From: Sphingomonas sp.
GTDB taxonomy: Bacteria > Pseudomonadota > Alphaproteobacteria > Sphingomonadales > Sphingomonadaceae
Direction: 5' to 3'
Assembly (NCBI RefSeq): GCF_024508665.1
Contig: NZ_JANINP010000001.1
Span: 372,001 to 436,000 of the forward strand
DNA length: 64,000 nucleotides
Shown here: positions 7,496 through 15,935 of the stretch, piece by piece
Numbering within the stretch: the first letter of the stretch is position 1
Layout: each line of letters opens with the position of its first letter
Program-made: the position numbers and the translations under genes
The notes under the pieces: generated by a model
The model's input: only the letters and a program-made list of their open reading frames with translations
What the model was told of the DNA's origin: nothing
The model's database searches: none

Positions 7496-8194
7496 ATGGA
7501 CATTGAAGACCCGCTCGGCCCGCTCGACCCCGATTTCGCCGCCTCGTTCAAGCGCGACGATCGGCGTCCGCCCTGCCAGCTCTATCTGATCTCGCCGCTC
7601 GACGTGGGGGGCGCGTTTCCCGATCGGCTGGCGCGCGCGCTGGATGCCGGGCCGGTGGCGGCATTTCAGTTCCGGGTGAAAGGCATCGACCAGCATGAGG
7701 CGGCGCGGCTAGCCGAGCCGCTCCAGCGCCTCTGCGCGGAGCGGGACGTCGCATTCATCGTCAACGACAGCATCTCGCTGGCGAAGCGGCTTGGTGCCGA
7801 CGGCGTCCATCTCGGCCAGGAAGATGGCGATCCGCGTGAGGCGCGGTCGGTGCTCGGGCCCGACGTGCAGATCGGTGTCACTTGCCACGACAGTCGCCAC
7901 TTGGCGATGGAAGCCGGCGATGCCGGCGCCGATTATGTCGCGTTCGGTGCTTTCTATCCGACCACGACCAAAGATACGAAGCACCGTCCCGAGCCGGCGA
8001 TCCTGAGCTGGTGGTCGACCTTGTTCGAACTGCCCTGTGTCGCGATCGGCGGAATCACGCCCGCCAATGCCGTGCCGCTCGTGGCGGCAGGCGCCGATTT
8101 CCTGGCCGTGTCCAGCGCGGTTTGGGGCGACGACGAGGCCGCGGCGGTGCGCGCGTTCGGTGCGGTGCTTGCCGGATCGGGGTCTGCTAGCTAA
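7496..8194 (+). CDS. thiE: Thiamine phosphate synthase
   Basis: Joins the pyrimidine and thiazole halves of thiamine to give thiamine phosphate. The 232-residue TIM barrel shows the family blocks in order: [19 protein letters not shown], the ND pair of [50 protein letters not shown] (phosphate and thiazole site), and [24 protein letters not shown]. It carries about 25 extra N-terminal residues. No thiamine riboswitch is visible in the 71-base leader, and no other thi gene is nearby. It precedes efp by 35 bases, so the two may be co-transcribed. Confidence 0.93.
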   Translation: MDIEDPLGPLDPDFAASFKRDDRRPPCQLYLISPLDVGGAFPDRLARALDAGPVAAFQFRVKGIDQHEAARLAEPLQRLCAERDVAFIVNDSISLAKRLGADGVHLGQEDGDPREARSVLGPDVQIGVTCHDSRHLAMEAGDAGADYVAFGAFYPTTTKDTKHRPEPAILSWWSTLFELPCVAIGGITPANAVPLVAAGADFLAVSSAVWGDDEAAAVRAFGAVLAGSGSAS

Positions 8195-8229
8195 AGGCGC
8201 GGTTTCGCTCTTTCCAGCAGGTACATCGC

Positions 8230-8793
8230 ATGAAGATCAGCGGCGTGGACATTCGTCCCGGCAATATCATCGAATATGAAGGCGGCATCTGGCGCGCCGT
8301 CAAGATTCAGCACACCCAGCCGGGCAAGGGTGGCGCGTATATGCAGGTCGAGCTCAAGAACCTGCGCGATGGCCGCAAGAATAATGTCCGCTTCCGCTCG
8401 GCGGAGACGGTCGAGCGCGTCCGCCTCGACACCAAGGATTTCCAGTTCCTGTTCGCCGACGGCGACACGCTTACCTTCATGGACAAGGAAACGTACGAAC
8501 AGACCACGCTTCCGCGCGACCTGCTGGGTGACGCCGCGGCGTTCCTGCAGGACGGCATGGACGTGGTGATGGAGCTTTACGACGAGGACCCGATCAGCGT
8601 GCAGCTGCCCGACACGATCGAAGCGACGATCGTCGAGGCCGATGCGGTGGTGAAGGGCCAGACGGCCTCGTCGAGCTACAAGCCGGCGATCCTCGACAAT
8701 GGCGTCCGCATCATGGTCCCGCCGCATATCGCCGCGGGAACCCGGATCGTTGTCGACGTGTACGAGCAGACCTACGTTCGCCGCGCGGACTGA
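8230..8793 (+). CDS. efp: Translation elongation factor P
   Basis: Binds the ribosome between the P and E sites and relieves stalling at polyproline stretches. The 187 residues and three-domain layout are normal: KOW-like N domain ([23 protein letters not shown]), the OB domain with [14 protein letters not shown], and the C domain ending [13 protein letters not shown]. The modifiable lysine is in the PGKGG loop (K33). Of note for this genome, NuoC carries a proline-rich tail with a run of six prolines, a typical EF-P-dependent sequence. A short hairpin (8810-8828) follows the stop. Confidence 0.98.
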   Translation: MKISGVDIRPGNIIEYEGGIWRAVKIQHTQPGKGGAYMQVELKNLRDGRKNNVRFRSAETVERVRLDTKDFQFLFADGDTLTFMDKETYEQTTLPRDLLGDAAAFLQDGMDVVMELYDEDPISVQLPDTIEATIVEADAVVKGQTASSSYKPAILDNGVRIMVPPHIAAGTRIVVDVYEQTYVRRAD

Positions 8794-8809
8794 GACCGAG
8801 CAGACGAGT

Positions 8810-8828
8810 CAAATAGCGGCGCTATTTG
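8810..8828 (+). terminator. Hairpin after efp
   Basis: CAAATAGC-GGC-GCTATTTG is a perfect 8-bp hairpin beginning 17 bases after the efp stop codon. It is followed by TTCGG rather than a long T-run, so it is only a probable terminator. Confidence 0.5.
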
Positions 8829-8915
8829 TTCGGTCCGCCGGTCCGGCCGGCGAGCGCAGCTCGAGCGACGGCGCTGGCCCTGCCAGCGACGGGATCGCGA
8901 CTAAAGCCCCGCCCC

Positions 8916-8941
8916 AGCCCCTCTCCTGAAGGGGAGGGGCT
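8916..8941. repeat. Single AGCCCCTC palindrome
   Basis: AGCCCCTCTCC and GGGGAGGGGCT pair around TGAA with one wobble, directly in front of the inositol-monophosphatase gene. It resembles half of the element at 189-295. Confidence 0.6.
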
Positions 8942-8954
8942 CGATAGGATTGTT

Positions 8955-9767
8955 ATGCCCAGCCATTCCGGCCTCTTCACCGTAATCGAGCGCGCCGCGC
9001 GCAAGGCGGCGCCGCGCTTGCGCCGTGACTTCAACGAGGTTCAGCACCTCCAGGTCAGCCGCAAGGGGCCGGCCGACTTTGTCTCGATGGCCGACAGGCG
9101 CGCCGAGGAGACCCTGGTCGAGGAACTGCGCAAGGCGCGTCCCGACTGGTCGATCCTGGCCGAGGAAGGCGGCGAGATCGCCGGCGATCCGAACAAGCCG
9201 CGCTTCATCATCGACCCGCTCGACGGTACGTCGAACTTCCTTCACGGTATCCCGCATTTCGCGATCTCGATCGGGGTCGAGGAGCCGATGGCGAACGGCA
9301 AGCGCGAGATTACGACTGCGCTCGTATATCAGCCGCTGACCGACGAGAGCTTCTGGGCGGAAAAAGGCAAGGGGGCCTGGCTGCAGGATGCGCGGCTGCG
9401 CGTGTCGTCGCGCCGTGACCTCGCCGATGCGCTGATCGCGACCGGCATCCCGTTCCTCGGTCACGGAAATTTCGCGCAATGGAGCCGTATCTTCGGCGCG
9501 GTCGCGCCAGAAGTCGCCGGCATCCGCCGACTCGGTTCGGCGGCGCTTGACCTTGCCTGGGTCGCGGCGGGCCGGTTCGACGGTTTCTGGGAATCGGACC
9601 TGCAGCCGTGGGATGTTGCCGCGGGGATGTTGATCGTCAAGGAAGCCGGCGGTTTCGTGACCGACTTCCGCGGCGGCGACCGCACGATGGAGCGTAACGA
9701 GTTCCTCGCCGCCAATGACGTGCTTCATTCCAAGCTGCACAAGTTGATCGCGGGTGCGTTGCGCTGA
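8955..9767 (+). CDS. suhB: Inositol-monophosphatase family protein (SuhB-like)
   Basis: A 270-aa Mg-dependent, Li-sensitive phosphatase of the inositol monophosphatase superfamily. Metal-binding motifs are present: the glutamate of ILAEEGGE, the core IIDPLDGTSNFLHGIPHFAISI, and near the end SDLQPWDVAAGMLIVKEAGG. SuhB-type proteins dephosphorylate inositol 1-phosphate and in some bacteria also act in rRNA transcription complexes; which applies here cannot be seen. The ATG at 8955, with AGGA upstream, fits the family start; the open frame extends back to 8826 through repeat-derived sequence, which I exclude. The symbol is given by family only. Confidence 0.9.
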   Translation: MPSHSGLFTVIERAARKAAPRLRRDFNEVQHLQVSRKGPADFVSMADRRAEETLVEELRKARPDWSILAEEGGEIAGDPNKPRFIIDPLDGTSNFLHGIPHFAISIGVEEPMANGKREITTALVYQPLTDESFWAEKGKGAWLQDARLRVSSRRDLADALIATGIPFLGHGNFAQWSRIFGAVAPEVAGIRRLGSAALDLAWVAAGRFDGFWESDLQPWDVAAGMLIVKEAGGFVTDFRGGDRTMERNEFLAANDVLHSKLHKLIAGALR

Positions 9768-9861
9768 GGCACGGCTGGCGGTCGGGTTGCTGGCAAGTGC
9801 CGCGACCATCACTGCCTGCCCCGGTTGTTCCGGTGCCATTATGGGTATCTCGGGAAATTAC

Positions 9862-9877
9862 ATAACCCGACCTTAAC
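9862..9877 (+). promoter_or_regulatory. CtrA-box-like element before the diguanylate cyclase gene
   Basis: ATAA-CCCGACC-TTAA differs from the CtrA consensus TTAA-N7-TTAA at one of eight fixed bases and is followed by C. It ends 23 bases before the start codon at 9900. The same YAACC-N5-TTAA pattern occurs 23-25 bases before two genes at 33.9 and 35.5 kb. CtrA binding is inferred from the known alphaproteobacterial consensus. Confidence 0.5.
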
Positions 9878-9899
9878 GACGGCGGGACTATGCGAGCGC

Positions 9900-11096
9900 A
9901 TGGTTTCGACGCCCTCTTCGACATCCCGGGACGACGCATTCCTGCGGACGCGGATCGAGGCGATCTATTCGATCGCGCTGGCAATGATCGGCATGGACTT
10001 GCTGGGCTCGGCGCTGATGGCCAGCCTTTTCTGGCAGCAGGGCAACAGGGTTTGGCTGGCAATTTGGGTGATCGCCAGCGGGATCGTCATCGGGTCGCGC
10101 GCGGTCGCGACCATGGCATACAAATCCGGTCGTTTTGCCAGCATTCCGAGTCGGCGTTGGGCGGCGTCGCTCACCGCGTTCGCAGCTGCATCGGGTCTGC
10201 TATGGGGTATCGCGCTCGGGCTGATCGTCGCGACCGGCACCGATAGTCAGGTCATGTTCGCGATTTGCGTTGCGCTGAGCGGCCTGACGTTGTCGATCGC
10301 ACATGTCGCTTATTGGCCGATGTACGCCGCGTTCGAGATACCGGTGATGGTGGCCGCGGCGCTTGGATTCGTCGTCAGCGATCGGCCGGGTCATTGGCCG
10401 TTGGCGGGCGCCGCGACGGTGATGACGATCGTGTTGCTGAGCGTCAGCCGTCGGCTCGCGGCCCAAGTCCTCCACGCGCATCGGCTGGCGGCCGCCAATC
10501 AAGCGCTGGTCGAATCGCTTGGTGCCCGAGGCAAGGCGCTCGAACAGGCGTGCGACGCGCTCGAACGCGTCAGCCGTACCGATCCCCTGACCGGCCTGGC
10601 CAATCGCCGCCAGCGCGACAGCCGGCTTGCCGACGAATGGGAGCGGGCGCTGCGGTCCGGCGGCCCGCTGGCGGTGGTCGCGATCGACGTCGATCGTTTC
10701 AAGCGGTTCAACGATACGCATGGCCATAGCGAAGGCGATCGCTGCCTCAAGGCGGTTGCCGAGATGCTCCAGGCGGGCGTTCGCGGTCCGATCGATCTCG
10801 CCGCGCGCCATGGTGGCGAGGAATTCATGCTGATACTGCCGGGAGTAGACCGGGCGGGTGCGGCGTCGATTGCCGAACGCGTCCGGGTCATGGTCGCTAC
10901 GTGCGACGGCGATGCGGGCTTTGCGCTGCCCGAAAAGGTGACGATCAGCCTGGGCGTCGCGGCGATCTATCCCGCGCCCGGTCGGTCGGTCCACGAACTG
11001 ACCATCGCAGCCGACGCCGCTCTGTATCGTGCCAAGATGGCGGGCAGAAACCGCTATGAGATTGCAGTGATCGACAGCGTGGCCGCCGCTGCCTGA
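9900..11096 (+). CDS. Membrane-bound diguanylate cyclase (GGDEF)
   Basis: A 398-aa protein with about six N-terminal transmembrane helices (roughly residues 20-195), a short helical linker, and a C-terminal GGDEF domain from about residue 230. The domain makes cyclic di-GMP from two GTP at the inner membrane. SRTDPLTGLANRRQ opens the domain; the active-site loop is intact (RHGGEEF, residues 305-309), as are the VAIDVDRFKRFND metal site and DAALYRAKMAGRNRY. The inhibitory I-site RxxD five residues before the loop reads GPID, so product inhibition may be lost. I chose the ATG at 9900; the frame is open from 9825 without a better start. The sensory membrane part is unrecognised. Confidence 0.9.
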   Translation: MVSTPSSTSRDDAFLRTRIEAIYSIALAMIGMDLLGSALMASLFWQQGNRVWLAIWVIASGIVIGSRAVATMAYKSGRFASIPSRRWAASLTAFAAASGLLWGIALGLIVATGTDSQVMFAICVALSGLTLSIAHVAYWPMYAAFEIPVMVAAALGFVVSDRPGHWPLAGAATVMTIVLLSVSRRLAAQVLHAHRLAAANQALVESLGARGKALEQACDALERVSRTDPLTGLANRRQRDSRLADEWERALRSGGPLAVVAIDVDRFKRFNDTHGHSEGDRCLKAVAEMLQAGVRGPIDLAARHGGEEFMLILPGVDRAGAASIAERVRVMVATCDGDAGFALPEKVTISLGVAAIYPAPGRSVHELTIAADAALYRAKMAGRNRYEIAVIDSVAAAA

Positions 11097-11141
11097 GCCT
11101 GGCGTCGGAGTCTGCGCCGCTAGGCCGTAAACGCCGCTAAT

Positions 11142-11156
11142 TGCGAATCATTCTCA
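11142..11156 (+). promoter_or_regulatory. Possible Fur box upstream of the nuo operon
   Basis: TGCGAAT-C-ATTCTCA is a 7-1-7 inverted repeat with one mismatch between arms. It agrees with 11 of 14 fixed positions of the Fur motif TGATAAT-N-ATTATCA. It lies about 76 bases before nuoA, in the only sizeable spacer ahead of the operon. Complex I is among the largest consumers of Fe-S clusters, and iron-dependent control of nuo by Fur has been described in Caulobacter. The assignment here is by motif only. Confidence 0.5.
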
Positions 11157-11231
11157 TGGGATCGAGGCCTTGCCCGACTCCGGGTGCCGTCCTAGAGACG
11201 CCGCAACGTTTCGCACCTGCGAGAGACAATA

Positions 11232-11606
11232 GTGGTCGATCTGTCACAATATCTGCCGATCCTGCTGTTCCTCGGCGTCGCGATCGCGCTGTCCAGCGCG
11301 TTCGTGTTCCTGCCGATGATCGCAGCCCGGTTCACCGGCGCGCACAAGCCGAATCCGGAAAAGCTCAGCGAGTATGAATGCGGCTTTCCCGCGTTCGAGG
11401 ATCCGCGCAGCCAATTCGACGTCCGATTCTACCTGATCGCCATCCTGTTCATCGTGTTCGATCTGGAAGCGGCATTCATTTACCCCTGGGCGGTGAGCGT
11501 GTTCTCTCTCGGCTGGGTCGCGTGGATCAGCATGATGATCTTCATCGCCGAACTTGCGCTTGGCCTTGTCTATGCCTGGAAGAAGGGAGCGTTGGATTGG
11601 GAATGA
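11232..11606 (+). CDS. nuoA: NADH-quinone oxidoreductase subunit A
   Basis: A 124-aa inner-membrane subunit of complex I with three transmembrane helices. It contains the conserved [44 protein letters not shown] block, whose ECG cysteine loop reaches the quinone site between arms. The start is GTG at 11232 behind GAGAGA. It is the first gene of the nuo operon and its stop overlaps the ATG of nuoB (ATGA), which implies translational coupling. Confidence 0.97.
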   Translation: MVDLSQYLPILLFLGVAIALSSAFVFLPMIAARFTGAHKPNPEKLSEYECGFPAFEDPRSQFDVRFYLIAILFIVFDLEAAFIYPWAVSVFSLGWVAWISMMIFIAELALGLVYAWKKGALDWE

Positions 11607-12175
11607 CCCCTTCGATTATCGGACATTCGGGGCCGGTCGAATTGCCGATGGCGGCCAGCGGGCAGGCGATCGTGCCGCCCGACCAGGGTTTCTTCGACGG
11701 CCTGAACGGTGAGCTGCAGGACAAGGGCTTCCTCGTCGTCGGCGCCGAAGAGCTGTTCCAATGGGCGCGCACCGGCTCGCTATGGTGGATGACATTCGGT
11801 CTGGCGTGCTGCGCGGTCGAGATGATCCACGTCAACATGCCGCGCTACGACCTTGAGCGCTTCGGTGCCGCGCCGCGCGCATCTCCGCGCCAGTCGGACG
11901 TGATGATCGTCGCCGGCACGCTGTGCAACAAGATGGCGCCAGCGCTGCGCAAGGTCTACGACCAGATGTCGGAGCCCAAATACGTCATCTCGATGGGCAG
12001 CTGCGCCAATGGCGGCGGCTATTATCATTATAGCTACAGCGTGGTGCGCGGTTGCGACCGCATCGTGCCGGTCGATATCTACGTGCCTGGCTGCCCGCCG
12101 ACAGCCGAAGCATTGCTCTATGGCATCATGCAGTTGCAGCGGAAGATCCGCCGCGCCGGGACGATCGAGCGGTGA
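11603..12175 (+). CDS. nuoB: NADH-quinone oxidoreductase subunit B
   Basis: A 190-aa peripheral subunit carrying the terminal 4Fe-4S cluster N2 that passes electrons to ubiquinone. The cluster cysteines are visible: the adjacent pair in GLACCAVEM, one in [15 protein letters not shown], and one in [11 protein letters not shown]. The ATG at 11603 overlaps the nuoA stop; the end overlaps a GTG start for nuoC (GTGA). About 40 N-terminal residues precede the conserved core, which is common in alphaproteobacteria. Confidence 0.97.
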   Translation: MTPSIIGHSGPVELPMAASGQAIVPPDQGFFDGLNGELQDKGFLVVGAEELFQWARTGSLWWMTFGLACCAVEMIHVNMPRYDLERFGAAPRASPRQSDVMIVAGTLCNKMAPALRKVYDQMSEPKYVISMGSCANGGGYYHYSYSVVRGCDRIVPVDIYVPGCPPTAEALLYGIMQLQRKIRRAGTIER

Positions 12176-13242
12176 GGTCGTCCGCTCCCCTTCATGCGCC
12201 CAATGACGGTGTGATCGAGGCGGCCGAGAAGGTTCTCGGCCGGCGCGTCTTGTCGAGCCTGGAAGCGGTCAGCGAAGTCTCGTTCACCGTCGACCGCGAA
12301 AGCCTGGTCCAGACGATGACCCTGCTGCGCGACACGCCCGGCCTCGAATATCAGCAGCTGATGGAGATTGCCGGGGTCGACTATCCGGACCGGCCCGACC
12401 GGTTCGAAGTGGTCTATTGCCTGCTCTCGCTGACCCGCAACCACCGCATCCGCGTCCATGTCCAGACGGACGAGGTGAAGCCTGTGCCTTCGGTGACCGG
12501 GATCTGGCCGGTTGCCGGTTGGCTCGAGCGCGAAGTGTACGACATGTACGGGGTGCTGTTCGACGGCAATCCCGACCTGCGTCGCATCCTGACCGATTAC
12601 GGTTTCGTCGGCCACCCGCAGCGCAAGGACTTCCCGCTGACCGGCTATGTCGAGTTGCGCTATTCGGAAGAGACCAAGCGCGTCGCCTATGAGCCGGTCA
12701 AGCTGGCGCAGGATTTCCGGACGTTCGACTTCATGAGTCCGTGGGAAGGTGCGGAATATATCCTGCCGGGCGACGAGAAGGCGCCCGCCGCTGCGCCGCC
12801 TCCGCCGCCGGCTCCCGCGGCGCCGCCCCCGGCTGCGCTGCCGCAGGAGAAGGGCGCGCCGACGCCGGTCGCCGCGGATCAGATCGCCAAGGCCGATGCT
12901 GCGCAGGCCGCCAAGGCCGCGCCGGTGGAGGCCAAGACCACCGAGAGCGTTGCACAGACCGGGGTGGGGAAGGCGGAGCCCGACGCGAAGCCCAAGCCCG
13001 CCAAGGCCGGTGCCCGGACGACCAAGGCTAAAGGCGCCGACCCTGAGCCCGCACCGCCGTCCGAAGCCGAGCCCAAGCCAACGCGCTCGCGCAAGACGGC
13101 CGATGTCGCCGCTGCGCCCGAGGCTGCCAAGGCGCCATCGACACGCAAGGTCGCGGCCAAGCCGCGCGTCAAGCCGGATGCGCCGACCGCCGACGCGCCG
13201 GCCAAGCCGAGCCGCGCCAAGAAGAAGAATCCCGATGCTTAA
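12172..13242 (+). CDS. nuoC: NADH-quinone oxidoreductase subunit C with long Ala/Pro/Lys-rich tail
   Basis: Residues 1-203 are the normal 30-kDa-type NuoC subunit, a structural part of the peripheral arm: [32 protein letters not shown], and the signature [30 protein letters not shown]. Residues 204-356 are an unrelated low-complexity tail rich in Ala, Pro and Lys, starting with a proline run and continuing with KxxAKAA-type repeats like histone H1. It is probably disordered and strongly basic. The GTG start at 12172 overlaps the nuoB stop. The stop is followed by a palindromic repeat pair before nuoD. The tail could be lineage-specific decoration; nothing suggests a frameshift. Confidence 0.95.
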   Translation: MRSSAPLHAPNDGVIEAAEKVLGRRVLSSLEAVSEVSFTVDRESLVQTMTLLRDTPGLEYQQLMEIAGVDYPDRPDRFEVVYCLLSLTRNHRIRVHVQTDEVKPVPSVTGIWPVAGWLEREVYDMYGVLFDGNPDLRRILTDYGFVGHPQRKDFPLTGYVELRYSEETKRVAYEPVKLAQDFRTFDFMSPWEGAEYILPGDEKAPAAAPPPPPAPAAPPPAALPQEKGAPTPVAADQIAKADAAQAAKAAPVEAKTTESVAQTGVGKAEPDAKPKPAKAGARTTKAKGADPEPAPPSEAEPKPTRSRKTADVAAAPEAAKAPSTRKVAAKPRVKPDAPTADAPAKPSRAKKKNPDA

Positions 13243-13256
13243 CGTTCTTCCCGCTT

Positions 13257-13319
13257 CCCCGGCGAAGGCCGGGGTCCAGTTGCCACCGGCTCGAAGCTGG
13301 GCACCGGCCTTCGCCGGGG
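13257..13319. repeat. Inverted pair of CCGGCGAAGGCCGG repeats
   Basis: CCCCGGCGAAGGCCGGGG at 13257-13274 faces CCGGCCTTCGCCGGGG at 13304-13319 in the nuoC-nuoD spacer. Each copy is itself a small hairpin, and the two together form a larger one. The same unit recurs at 20602-20683 and 29984-30007. Confidence 0.8.
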
Positions 13320-13349
13320 AGGCGTTTGTTATGAGCGCGGAGATGACTC

Positions 13350-14585
13350 GTGGCTGATCAGCTCGACAAGATGCTGGGGGTGACTGACGCCGAGGATCCG
13401 ACCACCGGCGACGTCACGATCCAGAATTACACGATCAATTTCGGGCCGCAGCATCCGGCGGCGCACGGCGTGCTGCGCCTGGTGATGGAGCTCGACGGCG
13501 AAATCGTCGAGCGCGTCGACCCACATGTCGGCCTGCTTCATCGCGGCACCGAAAAGCTGATCGAGTACAAGACCTACGCCCAGGCGTTGCCCTATTTCGA
13601 CCGGCTCGATTATTGCTCGCCGCTCTGCATGGAACATAGCTTCGTGCTCGCGGTGGAAAAGCTGCTCGACCTCGAAGTGCCGATCCGGGCGCAATATCTG
13701 CGCGTGTTCTTCGCCGAATTGACCCGCATTTCCAATCACATGTTGAACCTCGGCAGCCATGTGATGGACGTCGGCGCGATGACGCCGAACCTGTGGCTGT
13801 TCGAGATCCGCGAGGATTGCCTTAATTTCTTCGAACGCGCCTCTGGCGCGCGGATGCACTCGAACTACTTCAGGGTCGGCGGCGTCCATCAGGACGTGCC
13901 GCTCAAGCTGTTGACCGACATCGCCGACTGGCTCGACACGCGCCTCCCGCGCTTGTTCGAGGACGCGATCAGCCTGGTCGCCGACAATCGTATCTTCAAG
14001 CAGCGCAACGTTGATATCGCGGTGGTCAGCCGTGAGGACGCGGTGCGCTGGGGCTTCTCCGGCCCGATGATCCGCGGCTCGGGCATTCCCTGGGATTTGC
14101 GCAAGTCGCAGCCCTATGACGTCTATGCCAAGATGGACTTCGAAGTCCCCGTCGGCACGCGCGGCGATTGTTACGACCGCTTCATGGTGCGCGTCGAAGA
14201 GGTCCGCCAGTCCGCGCGGATCATGAAGCAGTGCCTGAACGAGATGCCCGGCGGCCCGATTGCGAGTTCGGATCACAAGGTGGTGCCGCCCAAGCGCGCC
14301 GAGATGAAGCAGTCGATGGAAGCGTTGATCCATCATTTCAAGCTGTTCACCGAAGGCTTCCACGTTCCCGCCGGCGACGTCTATGTCGCAACCGAGAGCC
14401 CCAAGGGGGAGTTCGGCGTGTATCTCGTCGCCGACGGTTCGAACAAACCCTATCGCTGCAAGATCCGGCCGACCGCGTTCAGCCATTTGCAGGCGATGGA
14501 CTTCATGTCGAAGGGCCACATGCTCGCGGACACCACCGCGATCCTCGGCGCGATCGACGTGGTGTTCGGGGAGTGCGACCGGTGA
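13350..14585 (+). CDS. nuoD: NADH-quinone oxidoreductase subunit D
   Basis: A 411-aa 49-kDa-type subunit forming much of the quinone cavity with NuoB. Seen: [23 protein letters not shown] with the quinone-site histidine loop, [28 protein letters not shown], the helix [43 protein letters not shown], and the conserved C-terminal DVVFGECDR. It starts at GTG 13350 with GGAG upstream; an overlapping ATG (13331) in another frame gives only 8 codons. Its end overlaps by GTGA with a passenger gene. Confidence 0.97.
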   Translation: MADQLDKMLGVTDAEDPTTGDVTIQNYTINFGPQHPAAHGVLRLVMELDGEIVERVDPHVGLLHRGTEKLIEYKTYAQALPYFDRLDYCSPLCMEHSFVLAVEKLLDLEVPIRAQYLRVFFAELTRISNHMLNLGSHVMDVGAMTPNLWLFEIREDCLNFFERASGARMHSNYFRVGGVHQDVPLKLLTDIADWLDTRLPRLFEDAISLVADNRIFKQRNVDIAVVSREDAVRWGFSGPMIRGSGIPWDLRKSQPYDVYAKMDFEVPVGTRGDCYDRFMVRVEEVRQSARIMKQCLNEMPGGPIASSDHKVVPPKRAEMKQSMEALIHHFKLFTEGFHVPAGDVYVATESPKGEFGVYLVADGSNKPYRCKIRPTAFSHLQAMDFMSKGHMLADTTAILGAIDVVFGECDR

Positions 14586-15109
14586 GGACGCCCGTTCTAG
14601 CAGCGGCGTTGGTCATGTTGGTTGGTGCACGGGATTGGCCGTTGCACGTGGTGATGGTTGACGTGCAGGGATCGAGTCCTGGTAAGGCGATGGTCCTTCC
14701 CGAAGATCGCCAATCCGGTTCTCCAAGCGTTGTTGTTAGCCCGGCTAACCGTGCAATTGCTTTCAACGCGGTAGCTCAGTTGTTGTCGGGAAAAGGGATT
14801 GGACTAATCAATCGCGCCAAAATTGGCGTTGTGAATGGAAATCAGCTGGAAAAGCAGTATCCGACTCGCTGGATTGATATAGCGACAGCGCGCCGTGAGC
14901 TACAGGGTTGCCTAGCGCGGCCCGCAGAAGATTTGGGTGCTGAAAACGGTCGGGAATACTTTCTAATTCGCTTGAATTGTAGTCGGCCTATTGCTGGTTG
15001 GAATCGCGTGTACCTCGGCGTCGGTGTTCAGGGCGCTAGTACGAAAATTATCTATTTGAACGAGGGGGCGCCGATGGGCGCGGGCTTCGCGAGGAATAAG
15101 AATGGCTGA
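14582..15109 (+). CDS. Hypothetical exported protein inserted between nuoD and nuoE
   Basis: A 175-aa protein not known as a complex I subunit. The GTG start overlaps the nuoD stop (GTGA), the same coupling used by real nuo genes here. [16 protein letters not shown] is a probable signal peptide or anchor. The rest has no domain I recognise; two cysteines (GCLARPA and LNCSRPI) could form a disulfide. It ends eight bases inside nuoE. Its DNA is visibly richer in A and T than its neighbours, with codons such as TTG, ATT, AAA and AAT, suggesting late acquisition. It must be transcribed with the operon. Confidence 0.75.
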   Translation: MRTPVLAAALVMLVGARDWPLHVVMVDVQGSSPGKAMVLPEDRQSGSPSVVVSPANRAIAFNAVAQLLSGKGIGLINRAKIGVVNGNQLEKQYPTRWIDIATARRELQGCLARPAEDLGAENGREYFLIRLNCSRPIAGWNRVYLGVGVQGASTKIIYLNEGAPMGAGFARNKNG

Positions 15110-15767
15110 AGCACCCCAAATCCCGGACGAGGCAGAGACCCGCGCACGCTGGGGCGATTTCGCGTGGACCGCGGAGAACGCTGCCAAGGCGAAGGAAATC
15201 ATCGGCCGCTATCCCCCGGGCCGCGCGCAATCGGCGTCGCTGCCGCTGCTCGACCTCGCCCAGCGCCAGGTCGGTGCCGAGACGCAGACGCAGGGCTGGT
15301 TGCCGGTGCCGGTGATCGAGTTCGTCGCGAAGCAGATCGGCGTGCCGTATATGCGCGTCTACGAAGTCGCGACCTTCTACACGATGTTCAACATGGCGCC
15401 GGTCGGCCGCTATCACGTCCAGGTCTGCGGCACGACGCCGTGCATGCTGGCCGGCAGCGACGATGTGCTCAAGGCTTGCAAGGCGAAGGGGCTGGCCAAG
15501 GGCCACACCACCGCCGACGGCTTGTTCACCCTGAGCGAAGTCGAGTGCCTGGGCGTCTGCGCCAACGCGCCGATGGTCCAGATCAACGACGACAATTACG
15601 AGGACCTCGACTACGACCGCACGATCGCGGTGTTGGAGGCCCTTGCAAAGGGCGAGCAGCCGCAAGTCGGGTCGCAGATCGGCCGTCGTGCGAGCTGCCC
15701 CGAGGGTGGTCCGACCACGCTCAAGGAAATGGTCACCGAGAACCACGATTACAGGGGGCAATGGTAA
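15102..15767 (+). CDS. nuoE: NADH-quinone oxidoreductase subunit E
   Basis: A 221-aa subunit of the NADH-oxidising module with a thioredoxin-like 2Fe-2S domain (cluster N1a). The four ligands are the cysteines of VCGTTPCMLAG and VECLGVCANAP. YEVATFYTMFNMAPVGRYH is typical of the family. The C-terminal 50 residues are a Gly/Ser/Thr-rich extension. It overlaps the upstream passenger gene by eight bases and its TAA overlaps the ATG of a 55-codon gene (TAATG). Confidence 0.96.
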   Translation: MAEAPQIPDEAETRARWGDFAWTAENAAKAKEIIGRYPPGRAQSASLPLLDLAQRQVGAETQTQGWLPVPVIEFVAKQIGVPYMRVYEVATFYTMFNMAPVGRYHVQVCGTTPCMLAGSDDVLKACKAKGLAKGHTTADGLFTLSEVECLGVCANAPMVQINDDNYEDLDYDRTIAVLEALAKGEQPQVGSQIGRRASCPEGGPTTLKEMVTENHDYRGQW

Positions 15768-15934
15768 TGCGTGGTAACGTCAATCCGATCATCGCCGTCT
15801 TCGCCATCATCGGCGCGCTGGTGATTCTGGGGCTCGTCCTGCGCGTCGCGTTCGCGCTGATCGGGCTCGCGCTTGTCGTCGGCGCGGTGCTGGTGATCTT
15901 CTATTTTGTCCAGAATGCGATGGGGAAGCGATAG
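15767..15934 (+). CDS. 55-aa small membrane protein in the nuo operon
   Basis: MRGNVNPII followed by almost uninterrupted hydrophobic residues (about 8-48) and the polar end QNAMGKR: one long or two short transmembrane helices with a short arginine break near residue 26. The ATG at 15767 overlaps the nuoE stop as TAATG and has AGGGGG nine bases upstream; an ATG at 15761 would add two residues. The stop lies one base before the nuoF start. The tight fit on both sides supports expression. Function unknown: it might help assemble complex I or simply be carried along. Confidence 0.75.
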   Translation: MRGNVNPIIAVFAIIGALVILGLVLRVAFALIGLALVVGAVLVIFYFVQNAMGKR

Positions 15935-15935
15935 G

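Noticed and set aside
12172..13242. NuoC tail as a separate gene joined by frameshift
   Set aside because: The frame is continuous, there is no start codon with a ribosome site at the junction, and composition is uniform to the stop.
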